Source: Rhodobacterales bacterium (lineage in GTDB: Bacteria > Pseudomonadota > Alphaproteobacteria > Rhodobacterales > Rhodobacteraceae). Taken from it: a stretch of DNA of 42,329 nt. The translations under genes and the position numbers were made by a program. The DNA lies in the NCBI GenBank assembly GCA_021155205.1, contig JAJNPS010000044.1:1-42329 (forward strand), read 5' to 3'. This document shows, piece after piece, positions 14,602 through 25,091 of this stretch. Each line of letters starts with the position of its first letter. Position 1 is the first letter of the stretch. The notes beneath the pieces are model-generated. The model was not told the DNA's origin. It made no database searches and saw only the letters and a program-made list of their open reading frames with translations.

Positions 14602-17217
14602 TTAATCTCGATCCTTCAACGCCAGATGGGCCGCAGCCAATCGCGCGAGCGGCACCCGATAGGGCGAACATGACACGTAGTCAAACCCCGCCTTGCGGCA
14701 GAAATCGATTGATTCGGGATTGCCGCCATGTTCGCCGCAGATCGACAGCGTCAGGTCGGGACGGGTCTTGCGACCGCGTTCGGCCCCGATATGCAACAGC
14801 TCTCCCACCCCGTCCACGTCCAGGATGTGAAACGGATCCTCGGGGAAAACACCCAGACGGACATAGGTGTTCATGAACTTGCCCGCATCGTCGCGGGAAA
14901 GGCCGTAGGTCATCTGCGTCAGGTCGTTGGTGCCGAACGACAGGAACGAAGCATGCTGCGCGATCTCGCCGGCACGCAGGGCGGCGCGCGGCGTTTCCAC
15001 CATGACGCCGAGCCTGTAGTCGAAATCGGCACCCGCCTTGCTGCGCACCATGGCGGCGACGGTGTCGATGCGCGATTTGACCAGTTCCACCTCGCGACGG
15101 GCAGACACCAGCGGGATCATGATTTCCGGCACCACCGGGGCGCCGCGGCGGGCGCTTTCCAGCGTCGCCTCAAAGATCGCCTGCACCTGCATGTCGTAGA
15201 TTTCCGGCAGGACCACGCCCAGCCGCACGCCGCGCATGCCCAGCATCGGGTTGAACTCCGACAGCGCCTCGGCGCGGCGCGTCACTTCGGACAGGGGCCG
15301 ATCCAGCGCCTCGGCCAGTTCCCGCAGCCCCTCGCGGCTGTGGGGCAGGAATTCGTGCAGCGGCGGGTCGAAAAGCCGGATGCAGACCGGCAGGCCCTGC
15401 ATGATCTCGAACAGTTGCACGAAATCGTCGCGCTGCATCGGCAACAGGCGCACCAGGGCCGCCGCACGGTCATGGGCGGTGTCGGCAAAGATCATCTCGC
15501 GCATCACCACAAGACGGTCTTCCTCGAAGAACATGTGTTCGGTGCGGCACAGGCCGATTCCCTGCGCCTCGAAGGCTCGCGCGGTTTCGGCATCCGCCGG
15601 CGTGTCGGCATTGGCGCGGATGCCGATGTCGCGGAATGTGTCGGCCCAGGCCAGCAGGCGCCGGAATCCGTCATCAAGGGCCGGGGCCAGCATTTCCGTG
15701 GCCCCCGCAAGAATTTCGCCGGTGGTGCCGTCAACCGTGACCACGTCGCCCTCGCGGAACACGCGGCCATCGGGGGCGGTCAGGCGGCGGTCCTTCATGT
15801 CCAGCCGCATGTCGGATGCGCCGACCACGCAAGGCACGCCAAGACCGCGCGCGATCACCGCCGCGTGGCTGGTCATGCCGCCGCGTTCGGTCAGGACGGC
15901 CGCCGAGGAATGCATGCCGCGAATGTCCTCGGGCGTGGTTTCGCGCCGCACCATGATGCAGGCGTCGCCCCGCGCGGCACTGGCTTGTGCTGCATCGGAG
16001 GAAAACACGATTCGCCCGGTGGCGCCTCCGGGGCTGGCGGCGATCCCCTTCACGATGACATCGCGCGCGCCCCGCGGATCGACCTGCGGGTGCAAAAGTT
16101 CCGTCATCGATCGCGGTTCGACGCGCAACACCGCCTCGTCCTTGCCGATGATCCCGTCATCGGCCAGCGCCACCGCGATCTTCAGCGCGGCGCGCGCCGA
16201 CCGTGCCACCTTGACGGCATCGAGGACCGCCAGGCGGCCATCCTCGATGGTGAATTCGATCTGCATTTCCTCGCGCAGCCTGCTGCGGCAGATGGTGCCG
16301 TGGCGGATCAGGTCGGCAAAGACGTCCGGCGCCACATCCTGCAGCGACGGACCGCGCGGGTCGCGGGTGAGGTAGATCGCCTTTTGGGTTGCCAAGGCAT
16401 CGCGGCCCTGGCTTTGGCCCAGATAGCGTCCGGTGATCTGCGGGTTGCCCGTCACCGGATCGACGAACTGGATCACGCCGGAGCCGGAGACGCCCTGTCC
16501 GATGCCCTGTGCCATGGCCTGCACGACAAGACCCAAAGCGGCCTCACCCGGAGCACCTTTGGCCTGGCGGAGAAGGCGGGCCGACGTCCCCTCCCAGGCG
16601 CGGGCCATGGACCGCAAGACCCCTTGCAACTGCACGGCGGGATCTTCGGGGAAATCCTCATCGGTTTCCCCGGTGTACCGGCGCAGCGATTCCGCCAGCC
16701 CGTCTGGTCCGGCTTGAATGCCGTCGAACAAATCCGGGTCTACCCGCGCGACGTTCACCGCATAGGACTGAATGAACCGCAGAAAAAGCGCATCCGCCGC
16801 CGCCGCCCCATGGGTTTTCGTCAGCAGCTTGTGACGCTCAGCATTCAGGCCGATGTTCAGGATCGTCGACGGTCCGCCCCAGTCGGGGTTCTCCGGGCTG
16901 GGCCGCACCGAGATCAGCGGCATCGCGCCGAAATGCGCAAGGATGCCCCGCGCGTCGATCCCCTGCCCCGCTGCGATCTGGCGCACCGTATAGACCGGCA
17001 GCGCGATGGTCGCGGGCACCGGCAGGTTCAGGCGGACCAGACGCTGCAGGCATTTCGCCCGCCAGCCGTGATCGGCGGCAGAGATCGCCGCCGTCGGCGT
17101 GATCTCGGCGAAATCGGGGATCGGGTCGTATTTCTGCACTGCAGCACCAATTGTTGCAGAAGCAGCATACGCCCGAATCGCCGTCACGCAACCCTTGCAG
17201 TGTCGCATCTGCCGCAT
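14602..17217 (-). CDS. ppdK: Pyruvate phosphate dikinase-like protein with divergent ATP-grasp half
   Basis: Up to 871 residues with the three-part PPDK layout. The swivelling domain has the phospho-histidine motif LTERGGMTSHAAVIARGLG, and the PEP/pyruvate barrel is intact: GIGLCRTEHMFF, GMRGVRLGVV, VMVETPRAAL, LSFGTNDLTQMTYG and CGEHGGNPES with the catalytic cysteine. The N-terminal nucleotide domain is much altered. There is no GGKGANL, VRSGA...MPGMMDT is replaced by VRPSPENPDWGGPST, SGTGVAFTRDP by SGSGVIQFVDP, and NAQGED by GQSQGRD. It may be an inactive or re-purposed dikinase; if active it would interconvert pyruvate and PEP. Starts at 17217, 17208 or a GTG at 17139 are all possible. It is the last gene of the glyQ unit, 37 bases after glyS. 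Confidence 0.85.
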   Translation of the reverse strand: MRQMRHCKGCVTAIRAYAASATIGAAVQKYDPIPDFAEITPTAAISAADHGWRAKCLQRLVRLNLPVPATIALPVYTVRQIAAGQGIDARGILAHFGAMPLISVRPSPENPDWGGPSTILNIGLNAERHKLLTKTHGAAAADALFLRFIQSYAVNVARVDPDLFDGIQAGPDGLAESLRRYTGETDEDFPEDPAVQLQGVLRSMARAWEGTSARLLRQAKGAPGEAALGLVVQAMAQGIGQGVSGSGVIQFVDPVTGNPQITGRYLGQSQGRDALATQKAIYLTRDPRGPSLQDVAPDVFADLIRHGTICRSRLREEMQIEFTIEDGRLAVLDAVKVARSARAALKIAVALADDGIIGKDEAVLRVEPRSMTELLHPQVDPRGARDVIVKGIAASPGGATGRIVFSSDAAQASAARGDACIMVRRETTPEDIRGMHSSAAVLTERGGMTSHAAVIARGLGVPCVVGASDMRLDMKDRRLTAPDGRVFREGDVVTVDGTTGEILAGATEMLAPALDDGFRRLLAWADTFRDIGIRANADTPADAETARAFEAQGIGLCRTEHMFFEEDRLVVMREMIFADTAHDRAAALVRLLPMQRDDFVQLFEIMQGLPVCIRLFDPPLHEFLPHSREGLRELAEALDRPLSEVTRRAEALSEFNPMLGMRGVRLGVVLPEIYDMQVQAIFEATLESARRGAPVVPEIMIPLVSARREVELVKSRIDTVAAMVRSKAGADFDYRLGVMVETPRAALRAGEIAQHASFLSFGTNDLTQMTYGLSRDDAGKFMNTYVRLGVFPEDPFHILDVDGVGELLHIGAERGRKTRPDLTLSICGEHGGNPESIDFCRKAGFDYVSCSPYRVPLARLAAAHLALKDRD

Positions 17218-17254
17218 TTTGCGACAGTTTGCGGAGGACGGGTCACAGAGAGGA

Positions 17255-19510
17255 TCAGCCGTCGACCTGGTTCAAATCCGCGACGCCCGAACAAATGGTA
17301 CGGATGCGGCTGAGCAGGTTCAGCCGGTTGCGCCGGATGATCGGGTTGTCGCTGTTGACCTGCACGGCGGTAAAGAACGCGTCGATAGGCTGGCGAAGGG
17401 CGGCCATGGCGGTCATCGCGGTAGCGAAATCCTCGGCCGCCATTGCCGGGGTGATCGCCGCCTCGGCTTTGTCGAGCGCCGCGAACAGGGCGCGTTCCTC
17501 GTCGGTTTCAGCGAACTTGATGTCGGCACCGTAGGAGTATTCCACGCCGTCCTTTGCCTCGGCTTGGCTCAGGATATTCGCCGCGCGCTTGTAGCCTTGC
17601 AGGAGGTTCGCGCCATCCTCGGTTTTCAGCGTGGCAGAAAGGGCCGTGGCGCGCTTGACGAGCAGCGTCAGGTCGTCGTTGCCCGGCATGGCGAGGCAGG
17701 CGTCGATGATGTCGGGCCGGATGCCCTGGTCGCGGAGGGAGACTTTGAGCCGGTCGTGGAGGAAGGCGAGGAGGTCGGCGCACGATGCGCCAACAAGCTC
17801 TTCGATTGCCGCGTAGCCGCTGCGCACCTCTTCGGAGAGTCTCGTGTTCTCTTGACGAACAAGCTCGAGGAGAGAAGTAAAGTTCTCCTTCGGGTTGGTG
17901 TACGCAAAGTGGTGAAGCGCTGGAGTGTAGACATTTTCTCGCTGCGTAAGGAACGAGTCCCATTGCTTACGGAAATGCGGCCAAGCCGCATTTCGCATAA
18001 CCATCAAGTCAGTGAATAGTTGACCCCGCACCCCATTCCCCACCACCAAGCGAATAACCCCCAACGCCGCCCGCCGCAGCGCGTAGGGGTCCTTCGACCC
18101 CGTCGGCTTCTCATCGATCGCCCAGAACCCCGTCAGCGTGTCGATCTTGTCCGCCAGCGCCACGGCCACCGACACCGGCTCTGACGGCACCGCATCCGAC
18201 GGCCCCAGCGGCGAATAGTGGTCCCGCGCGGCCAGGGCCACCGCCTCGGGCATCCCCGCCTCGCGGGCATAGTACATGCCCATCAGGCCCTGCAGTTCGG
18301 GGAACTCACCCACCATCGCCGAGCGCAGGTCCGCCTTGGCCACCCGCGCGGCCCGCTCGGCCAGACCCGCATCCGCGCGCACCATCGGCGCGATTTCCCG
18401 TGCGAGGGCGGCGATCCGCTCGACCCGCTCCGCCTGGCTCCCGAGCTTGGCGTGGAAAGTCACCGCTTTCAGCCCCTCCAGCCATTCCCCCATCCCGGCC
18501 TGCGCCACGCGGAGGTCATTCTCCCAGAAGAACCGCGCGTCCGACAACCTTGCCGACAGCACCTTCTGGTTGCCCTTGAGGATCGTCGCGCCATGGTCCG
18601 GCGTGTCGATATTGGCGACCGTGACGAACCCCTCGATCCGCCCCGTCTTCGGGTTCCGGCACGAAAAGAACTTCTGATGTTCGCGCATCGAGGTCTGCAG
18701 CACCTCCGGCGGCAACCGCAGGAAATCCTCGCCAATCCGCCCCATCAGCGGCACCGGCCATTCGACCAGCCCCGCGACCTCTGCGAGCAGGCCCTTGTCC
18801 TCGACAACCTCCATCCCCGCAGCAAATGCCAGGTTCTGCGCCCCCTGCCAGATCGCCGCCTCGCGCTCGGCGGTGTCCAGCACCACCCGCGCCCGTTTCA
18901 GTTTCGCCGCGTAGTCGTCGAACGAGGTGACGGCAAACCGCCCCGGTGCCATCAAGCGGTGGCCTTCGGTGGTATCCCCCGCCACAATCCCGTCGACGGT
19001 CAGGGGCACAACCTCGGCCCCGCCCTCATCGGTCAGGAGGCACAGGATCGACTGCAACGGACGCACCCAGCGCAAGCTGCCCTGTCCCCAGCGCATCGAC
19101 TTGGGCCAGGGAAAGCTGCGGATGACATGCTCCAGCACTTCGGCCACGATCCCCGCCGCCGCCCGACCGGGCTTTTCCACCACGGCATAGAAGGTTTCGC
19201 CCTTCTTGTCGGCGCGGCGCTCCAACTGGTCCAGCGTCAGGCCGGTGGACCGCAGGAACCCGTCGATGGCCTGCGCGGGCGCAGAGGTCGCAGGCCCTTT
19301 GCGTTCCTCGCGCACCGCCCGGCTTTCCGCAGTCAGCCCCTCGACCGCCAGCACCAGACGGCGCGGCGTGGAAAACGCCCCTGCACCCGCATAGGTCAGG
19401 CCGGCCTCGACCAGCCCATTCGTCACCAGCGATTTCAAATCTTCGCGCGCGCGGGCCTGCATGCGTGCGGGTATTTCCTCGGAGAACAGTTCGATCAACA
19501 GGTCAGGCAT
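17255..19510 (-). CDS. glyS: Glycyl-tRNA synthetase beta subunit
   Basis: GlyS forms the alpha2beta2 glycyl-tRNA synthetase with GlyQ; the beta subunit recognises tRNA. The N-terminus LLIELFSEEIPARMQ and the motifs VEWPVPLMGRI, LPPEVLQTSMREHQKFF, RLSDARFFWENDL and DKIDTLTGFW are standard, and the C-terminal part ends in a DALR-like helical region. At 751 residues it is longer than the usual 690 or so. The extra length lies between NGVRGQL and DLLAFLHDRLKV, coded at about 17790-18025, where GC content drops to roughly half. ATG at 19510 is chosen over the TTG at 19513. Confidence 0.97.
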   Translation of the reverse strand: MPDLLIELFSEEIPARMQARAREDLKSLVTNGLVEAGLTYAGAGAFSTPRRLVLAVEGLTAESRAVREERKGPATSAPAQAIDGFLRSTGLTLDQLERRADKKGETFYAVVEKPGRAAAGIVAEVLEHVIRSFPWPKSMRWGQGSLRWVRPLQSILCLLTDEGGAEVVPLTVDGIVAGDTTEGHRLMAPGRFAVTSFDDYAAKLKRARVVLDTAEREAAIWQGAQNLAFAAGMEVVEDKGLLAEVAGLVEWPVPLMGRIGEDFLRLPPEVLQTSMREHQKFFSCRNPKTGRIEGFVTVANIDTPDHGATILKGNQKVLSARLSDARFFWENDLRVAQAGMGEWLEGLKAVTFHAKLGSQAERVERIAALAREIAPMVRADAGLAERAARVAKADLRSAMVGEFPELQGLMGMYYAREAGMPEAVALAARDHYSPLGPSDAVPSEPVSVAVALADKIDTLTGFWAIDEKPTGSKDPYALRRAALGVIRLVVGNGVRGQLFTDLMVMRNAAWPHFRKQWDSFLTQRENVYTPALHHFAYTNPKENFTSLLELVRQENTRLSEEVRSGYAAIEELVGASCADLLAFLHDRLKVSLRDQGIRPDIIDACLAMPGNDDLTLLVKRATALSATLKTEDGANLLQGYKRAANILSQAEAKDGVEYSYGADIKFAETDEERALFAALDKAEAAITPAMAAEDFATAMTAMAALRQPIDAFFTAVQVNSDNPIIRRNRLNLLSRIRTICSGVADLNQVDG

Positions 19511-19537
19511 CAAGGGGACTTTCCAAACGCTGGCCGA

Positions 19538-20023
19538 TCAATTCTCGATCCCCTCCGGGGCCTCGGGCTGCACCTGATGCCAGGCATAGGCACGACCGTC
19601 GGGGAACACGGCGACCACACGGTCGATCTGCGGCGCGATGTCTTTCTGGCTCAGAAAGGCCCGTGCCTCGCCCTTTTCCAGCGCGGCGCCGATCGCCTTG
19701 GCGTCAAAGCAGTCGAACCAGTAGGGCGCGATGGTGGGCACCGGGTCCGGATAGGCGCGGTAGGTTTCGGTCAGCATCTCCTGGCTGAGGCGCGTGGTGA
19801 AACAGGCGCGGAACCGCAAGGGTGACGATGTGCCGTCGATCCCTTCGATGTTTTCGACCGCGATCGCCTCTGGCACCGCGTTTTCGATCGGTGTCAGGCG
19901 AATTTCATCGCCCGGCACAAAACGGACGGGTTCGTAATAGGCAAAGACCTGCAGCCAGTAGATCGCGCCGCCGACGACCAGCGCCGTCACCACCAGAAAC
20001 GTCCCGACAACCTTGCCATTCAC
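19538..20023 (-). CDS. DUF6446 family membrane-anchored protein
   Basis: A 161-residue protein with one N-terminal membrane segment (VVGTFLVVTALVVGGAIYWLQVFAYY) and a soluble, presumably periplasmic remainder containing two cysteines (FRACFTTR and YWFDCFDA). I recognise it as the DUF6446 type found in this bacterial order; no function is known. It starts with GTG at 20023, whose GTGA overlaps the glyQ stop, so it is translationally coupled to glyQ and sits between the two subunit genes of glycyl-tRNA synthetase. That placement makes co-expression certain but does not explain its job. Confidence 0.8.
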   Translation of the reverse strand: MNGKVVGTFLVVTALVVGGAIYWLQVFAYYEPVRFVPGDEIRLTPIENAVPEAIAVENIEGIDGTSSPLRFRACFTTRLSQEMLTETYRAYPDPVPTIAPYWFDCFDAKAIGAALEKGEARAFLSQKDIAPQIDRVVAVFPDGRAYAWHQVQPEAPEGIEN

Positions 20024-20958
20024 GCGGCCACCTCTGCGTCAGTCCCTGCCTCGGTCAGCCGGAACGCATCCGCGCAGGCCTTGGCCAGCGCCCGGACGCG
20101 CCCGATATAGGCCTGCCGTTCGGTGACGGAAATCACGCCGCGCGCGTCGAGCAGGTTGAAAAGATGCGACGCCTTGATGCATTGGTCATAGGCGGGATGC
20201 GCCATGATGATGCGCTTGCCCGATTTCGGGTCGTCGGGCGGAAACGCCAGAAGGCGCGCGCATTCAGCCTCGGCGTCCTTGAAATGCTGGAACAAGATCT
20301 CGGTATCGGCCCCGTCAAAGTTGTGACGGCTGTATTCTTCTTCGGTCTGACGGAAGATATCGCCGTATTTCAACGGGATCGGCGATTGCGGGTCGTTGAA
20401 CGGCATGTCCATCACATGATCCACTCCCAGCACATACATCGCCAGACGCTCCAGCCCGTAGGTCAGCTCGCCCGATACGGGGCGGCAGTCATGCCCGCCG
20501 ACCTGCTGGAAATAGGTGAACTGGCTGACTTCCATGCCGTCGCACCACACCTCCCAGCCCAGCCCCCAGGCACCCAGCGTGGGGCTTTCCCAGTCATCCT
20601 CGACAAAGCGCATGTCATGCAGCGCAAGGTCGATGCCGATGGCGGCCAGCGATCCCAGATACAGCGCCTGCAGGTCGGGCGGCGAAGGTTTGATGATCAC
20701 CTGGTACTGGTAATAATGCTGCAGCCGGTTGGGGTTCTCGCCATAGCGCCCGTCGGTCGGGCGGCGTGACGGCTGCACATAGGCGGCGGCCCAGGGTTTC
20801 GTCCCCAGACTGCGCAGGGTCGTTGCCGGATGGAATGTGCCTGCGCCCACCTCCATGTCATAGGGTTGCAGGATGGCGCAGCCCCGCGCGGCCCAATAGG
20901 CCTGCAGCGCCAGGATGATGTCCTGAAAACTGCGCGGTGGCGTGGCGGTGGCAGGCAT
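20020..20958 (-). CDS. glyQ: Glycyl-tRNA synthetase alpha subunit
   Basis: GlyQ carries the class II catalytic core that activates glycine with ATP. The 312 residues follow the family closely: SFQDIILALQAYWAARGCAILQPYDMEVGAGTFHPATTLRSLG, motif 2 in AYVQPSRRPTDGRYGENPNRLQHYYQYQVI, and GWEVWCDGMEVSQFTYFQQVGG. The ATG at 20958 matches the usual N-terminus; an earlier in-frame start at 21012 only adds low-complexity residues. First gene of a minus-strand unit continuing into the DUF6446 gene, glyS and ppdK. Confidence 0.98.
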   Translation of the reverse strand: MPATATPPRSFQDIILALQAYWAARGCAILQPYDMEVGAGTFHPATTLRSLGTKPWAAAYVQPSRRPTDGRYGENPNRLQHYYQYQVIIKPSPPDLQALYLGSLAAIGIDLALHDMRFVEDDWESPTLGAWGLGWEVWCDGMEVSQFTYFQQVGGHDCRPVSGELTYGLERLAMYVLGVDHVMDMPFNDPQSPIPLKYGDIFRQTEEEYSRHNFDGADTEILFQHFKDAEAECARLLAFPPDDPKSGKRIIMAHPAYDQCIKASHLFNLLDARGVISVTERQAYIGRVRALAKACADAFRLTEAGTDAEVAA

Positions 20959-20999
20959 GGTCGGACCCTTTCGGGCACCCCGGCCCGTTTCGTGGCCCT

Positions 21000-21028
21000 T
21001 GCATAGGCACAAGGCGATCAGGGGTCAA
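21000..21028 (-). promoter_or_regulatory. Putative promoter of the glyQ unit
   Basis: On the minus strand TTGACC (21028-21023) and TATGCA (21005-21000) have a 17-base spacer and lie about 42 bases before the glyQ start. Confidence 0.5.
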
Positions 21029-21191
21029 CGGGCCGGGACCATCCGGCGGTGCGCTTTGTCGCACGATTTCATGACGTGACAAGCCTTCCCCGGTCTTGCC
21101 ACGCGGGCTGCAGATCGGGCGGATGTGCGGACTGTGCCTGACCTATCGGGGCAGGACAGAAGAAAACCAAGGTCAATTACGTTGCGGCTAG

Positions 21192-22640
21192 CTAGCGCCG
21201 CCAGAAGGTCGGCATCACCAGGACCAGGATCGCCAGAAGCCCCAACCGCCCCAGGATCATGCACAGGGTCATGATCCAGATCGCACTTTGGGGAAAATCG
21301 ACAAAGGTGCCGGTCCGCGCCACCAGCGGGCCAAAGCCGTAGCCGATATTGCCAAGGCTGGTCCAGACCGCGAACAGCGCCGATTCCGGGTCAACCCCGA
21401 TCAGCGACATCGCCACGCTCATTACGCCCAGGATCAGCACATAGCCGGTGATGAACAGGATCAGCGCCGAAATCACGTCATCCTCGACGGTGCGCCCCTC
21501 ATACTTGATCGGGTCGACGCGGGACGGGTTGGTGATCCGCCGCACCTCGCGCCGCAGCGCGGCCATCGCCAGTTGCACGCGAAAGACCGACAGGCCCGCC
21601 GCACTGGACCCCGAGCACGCGCCGATCACGCCGATGACAAAGGCCACCACCAGGATCGGACCGCCCCAGCTGCCAAAGCTGCCGGAATTTAGCCCGGTCG
21701 AGGACATGATCGAGGTCAGGTTGAACAGCGTTTCGCGAAAGGCGGGTTCCCAGGCCATCTCGCTGGTGGCGACGCGCCAGACCGTGACAAACGCGACCGC
21801 CGCCGCCAGCAAGCGCAGATAGGCACGGATCTGGCTGTCCACCCAGATCGGGCGGGCGGACCCGTTCACCAGTTGCACATAGCGGATATAGGGCAGGCTG
21901 CCGAGGATCATGAAGAACGCCCCCCAGTATTCTGCGGCTCCGCGGTACAGCGAAAAAGACTTGTCAGAGGGGGAAAACCCGCCCGTCGCGATGGTCGCCA
22001 TCCCGTTCACCACGGCATGCAGTTCGGTCATGCCGACGGCCAGGTAGACCGCAATGCACACAAGCGTCAGCCCGCTATAGACCCACAGCAACTGCTTGGC
22101 GATGTCGGTGGCGCGCGGAAGCGCCTTGCCGAAGGTGTCGAACCCCTCGGCACGAAAGAACTGCATGCCCCCCACCCGCATCAGCGGCAGAAAGATCATC
22201 GCGATGAACGCAATGCCGAGGCCACCCAGGAAATTCGTCATCCCCCGCCACAGGTTCATCCCGTCCGGCAGGTCATCAAGGCCAAAGATCACCGTGGCCC
22301 CGGTCGTGGTGAAGCCGGACACGCTTTCGAAATAGGCCTGCGAAAAGGTCAGTCCCGGCTCACCGATGATGTAGGGCAAGGCGCCGAAGCCGGGCACCAG
22401 GGTCCAGATGCCCGCGGTCAGAAGATAGGCCTGCCGCGCATCCAGCGCCGCCACCCGCACATTGGACGTGGCCAGCGCCAGTACCACCCCGGCAACCCCC
22501 GTGATCGCCGCGCTGGCCAGCAGGTGACGGCCGTTTTCCAGGCCCGCGCGCAAGTCGATCATCGCCGGGGCCAGCATCAGGATGCCCAGCACGATCAGGA
22601 TGCGGCCGATGACGTAGATGACGGGGCGAATGTCCACCAT
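21192..22640 (-). CDS. trkH: TrkH-family potassium uptake protein
   Basis: The 482-residue channel-like membrane subunit of Trk potassium uptake in the inner membrane. Four pore repeats can be read: SGFTTTGATVIFG near residue 108, MATIATGGFSPSD near 225, SSTGLNSGSFGSWGG near 315 and TSLGNIGYGFGPL near 435, each with the selectivity-filter glycine. About ten membrane segments surround them. It normally works with the cytoplasmic NAD-binding TrkA, which is not in this window. It stands alone between glyQ and folE2 on the same strand, 65 bases after folE2, so it may be read from the folE2 transcript. Confidence 0.95.
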   Translation of the reverse strand: MVDIRPVIYVIGRILIVLGILMLAPAMIDLRAGLENGRHLLASAAITGVAGVVLALATSNVRVAALDARQAYLLTAGIWTLVPGFGALPYIIGEPGLTFSQAYFESVSGFTTTGATVIFGLDDLPDGMNLWRGMTNFLGGLGIAFIAMIFLPLMRVGGMQFFRAEGFDTFGKALPRATDIAKQLLWVYSGLTLVCIAVYLAVGMTELHAVVNGMATIATGGFSPSDKSFSLYRGAAEYWGAFFMILGSLPYIRYVQLVNGSARPIWVDSQIRAYLRLLAAAVAFVTVWRVATSEMAWEPAFRETLFNLTSIMSSTGLNSGSFGSWGGPILVVAFVIGVIGACSGSSAAGLSVFRVQLAMAALRREVRRITNPSRVDPIKYEGRTVEDDVISALILFITGYVLILGVMSVAMSLIGVDPESALFAVWTSLGNIGYGFGPLVARTGTFVDFPQSAIWIMTLCMILGRLGLLAILVLVMPTFWRR

Positions 22641-22705
22641 GATGGCGCATGGCTACCCGTGGTGCGCCCCGCGGTCAATCAAGGCCGCCCGCCGCCCGGC
22701 CCAGG

Positions 22706-23797
<1,092 letters not shown>

Positions 23798-23828
23798 GGG
23801 CAGTCCTTTCGCACCGTTTCACGCTTTG

Positions 23829-23857
23829 GATGTAGGCGCGCGCGCAGCCGCGTCCAA
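23829..23857 (-). promoter_or_regulatory. Putative promoter of folE2
   Basis: On the minus strand TTGGAC (23857-23852) and TACATC (23834-23829) are 17 bases apart, ending about 32 bases before the folE2 ATG. Confidence 0.45.
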
Positions 23858-23891
23858 CCTGACGCACGACACTGTGCGGCGGGCCGCCGTT

Positions 23892-25073
23892 TCAGACCTT
23901 GCCCAGCGCCTGCATCAGGTCATCGACCAGATCGGTCGTATCCTCCAGTCCGATGGACAGCCGCACCAGCCCCGGCGTGATGCCGAGAAGATCCTTCTGA
24001 TCCGGGGGCAGGCGCTGGTGCGTGGTCGTGGCGGGATGCGTCGCGATCGACTTCGCATCCCCAAGATTGTTGGAGATCTTGAAGATTTTCAGCGCGTTCA
24101 GGAACGCGAACGCGGCATTCTTGCCCGCCTTGATGTCGATGGTGACAAGCGTGCCGCCCGACCCCATCTGCCGCATCGCAAGGCGGTGCTGCGGATGGCC
24201 CGGCAGGCCCGGAAAGATCACCCGCGCCAGGTTCGGATGCCCGTCCAGCCGGGCCGCGATGACGGCGGCGCTTTCGGCCATCGCGCGGCAGCGCAGGTCC
24301 AGCGTGGCCATGCCGTTCAGCATGATCCAGGCGGTAAAGGGCGACATCGAGCCGCCGGTATGCTTCATATAGGGTTCCAGCACCTTGCGGATGAAGTCGC
24401 GGCTGGCGCAGACCACGCCGCCCAGCGCGCGGCCCTGCCCGTCGATGTGCTTGGTCGTGGAATAGACCACGATGTCGGCCCCCTGATCGACCGCGCGCGA
24501 ATAGATCGGCGTGGCAAAGACGTTGTCGCAAACGACCAGCGCCCCCGCCGCATGGGCAATCGCCGACACGCCTTCTATATCCACCAGTTCCAGCGCCGGA
24601 TTGGACATCGATTCGAAAAACACCGCCTTGGTCCCCGGTGTCACCGCCTGCTTCCACTGGTCAAGGTCGGCCCCGTCCACAAAGGTCACGCGCACGCCGA
24701 ACTTGCGCAGAACCTCTTCCAGCACGTAAAGGCACGACCCGAAGAGCGCGCGGGAACTGACCACATGGTCGCCCGCCCGCAGCATCGACATCAGCGCACC
24801 CGACACCGCCGCCATGCCCGACGCCGTGGCAAAGGCATCCTCGGTGCCTTCCAGCGCGGCGATGCGTTCCTCGAACATCCGCGTCGTCGGATTGCCGTAG
24901 CGGGCATAGATGAACTCATCCTCGCCCGCCTTGACAAACCGCGCCTCGGCCGCCTCGGCATCGGGATAGACGAAGCCTTGCGTCAGGAAAATCGCCTCGG
25001 CCATCTCGCCATACTGGCTGCGGCGGCTGCCTTCGTGGACCAGTTTCGTGCGGGTCTTCCAGTCGTCCATCAT
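23892..25073 (-). CDS. metZ: O-succinylhomoserine sulfhydrylase
   Basis: MetZ uses PLP to make homocysteine directly from O-succinylhomoserine (or the acetyl ester) and sulfide. The 393 residues show the Cys/Met metabolism PLP family: YARYGNPTTRMFEERIAALEG near 54, ATASGMAAVSG, DNVFATPI near 195 with the pyridine-binding aspartate, the PLP lysine in VYSTTKHIDGQGRALGG near 210, and SIATHPATTTH near 340. ATGATG at 25073 follows a GGAGG site. The leader carries a SAM-II riboswitch, which fits methionine synthesis and favours metZ over a degradative family member. Confidence 0.96.
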   Translation of the reverse strand: MMDDWKTRTKLVHEGSRRSQYGEMAEAIFLTQGFVYPDAEAAEARFVKAGEDEFIYARYGNPTTRMFEERIAALEGTEDAFATASGMAAVSGALMSMLRAGDHVVSSRALFGSCLYVLEEVLRKFGVRVTFVDGADLDQWKQAVTPGTKAVFFESMSNPALELVDIEGVSAIAHAAGALVVCDNVFATPIYSRAVDQGADIVVYSTTKHIDGQGRALGGVVCASRDFIRKVLEPYMKHTGGSMSPFTAWIMLNGMATLDLRCRAMAESAAVIAARLDGHPNLARVIFPGLPGHPQHRLAMRQMGSGGTLVTIDIKAGKNAAFAFLNALKIFKISNNLGDAKSIATHPATTTHQRLPPDQKDLLGITPGLVRLSIGLEDTTDLVDDLMQALGKV

Positions 25074-25091
25074 CGCCCTCCGGGCGTCAAG

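Noticed and set aside
14728..17313. 861-codon open frame on the plus strand
   Set aside because: It lies antisense to the ppdK-like gene, is rich in His, Gln, Arg and Gly as antisense frames of GC-rich genes are, and has no recognisable domain.
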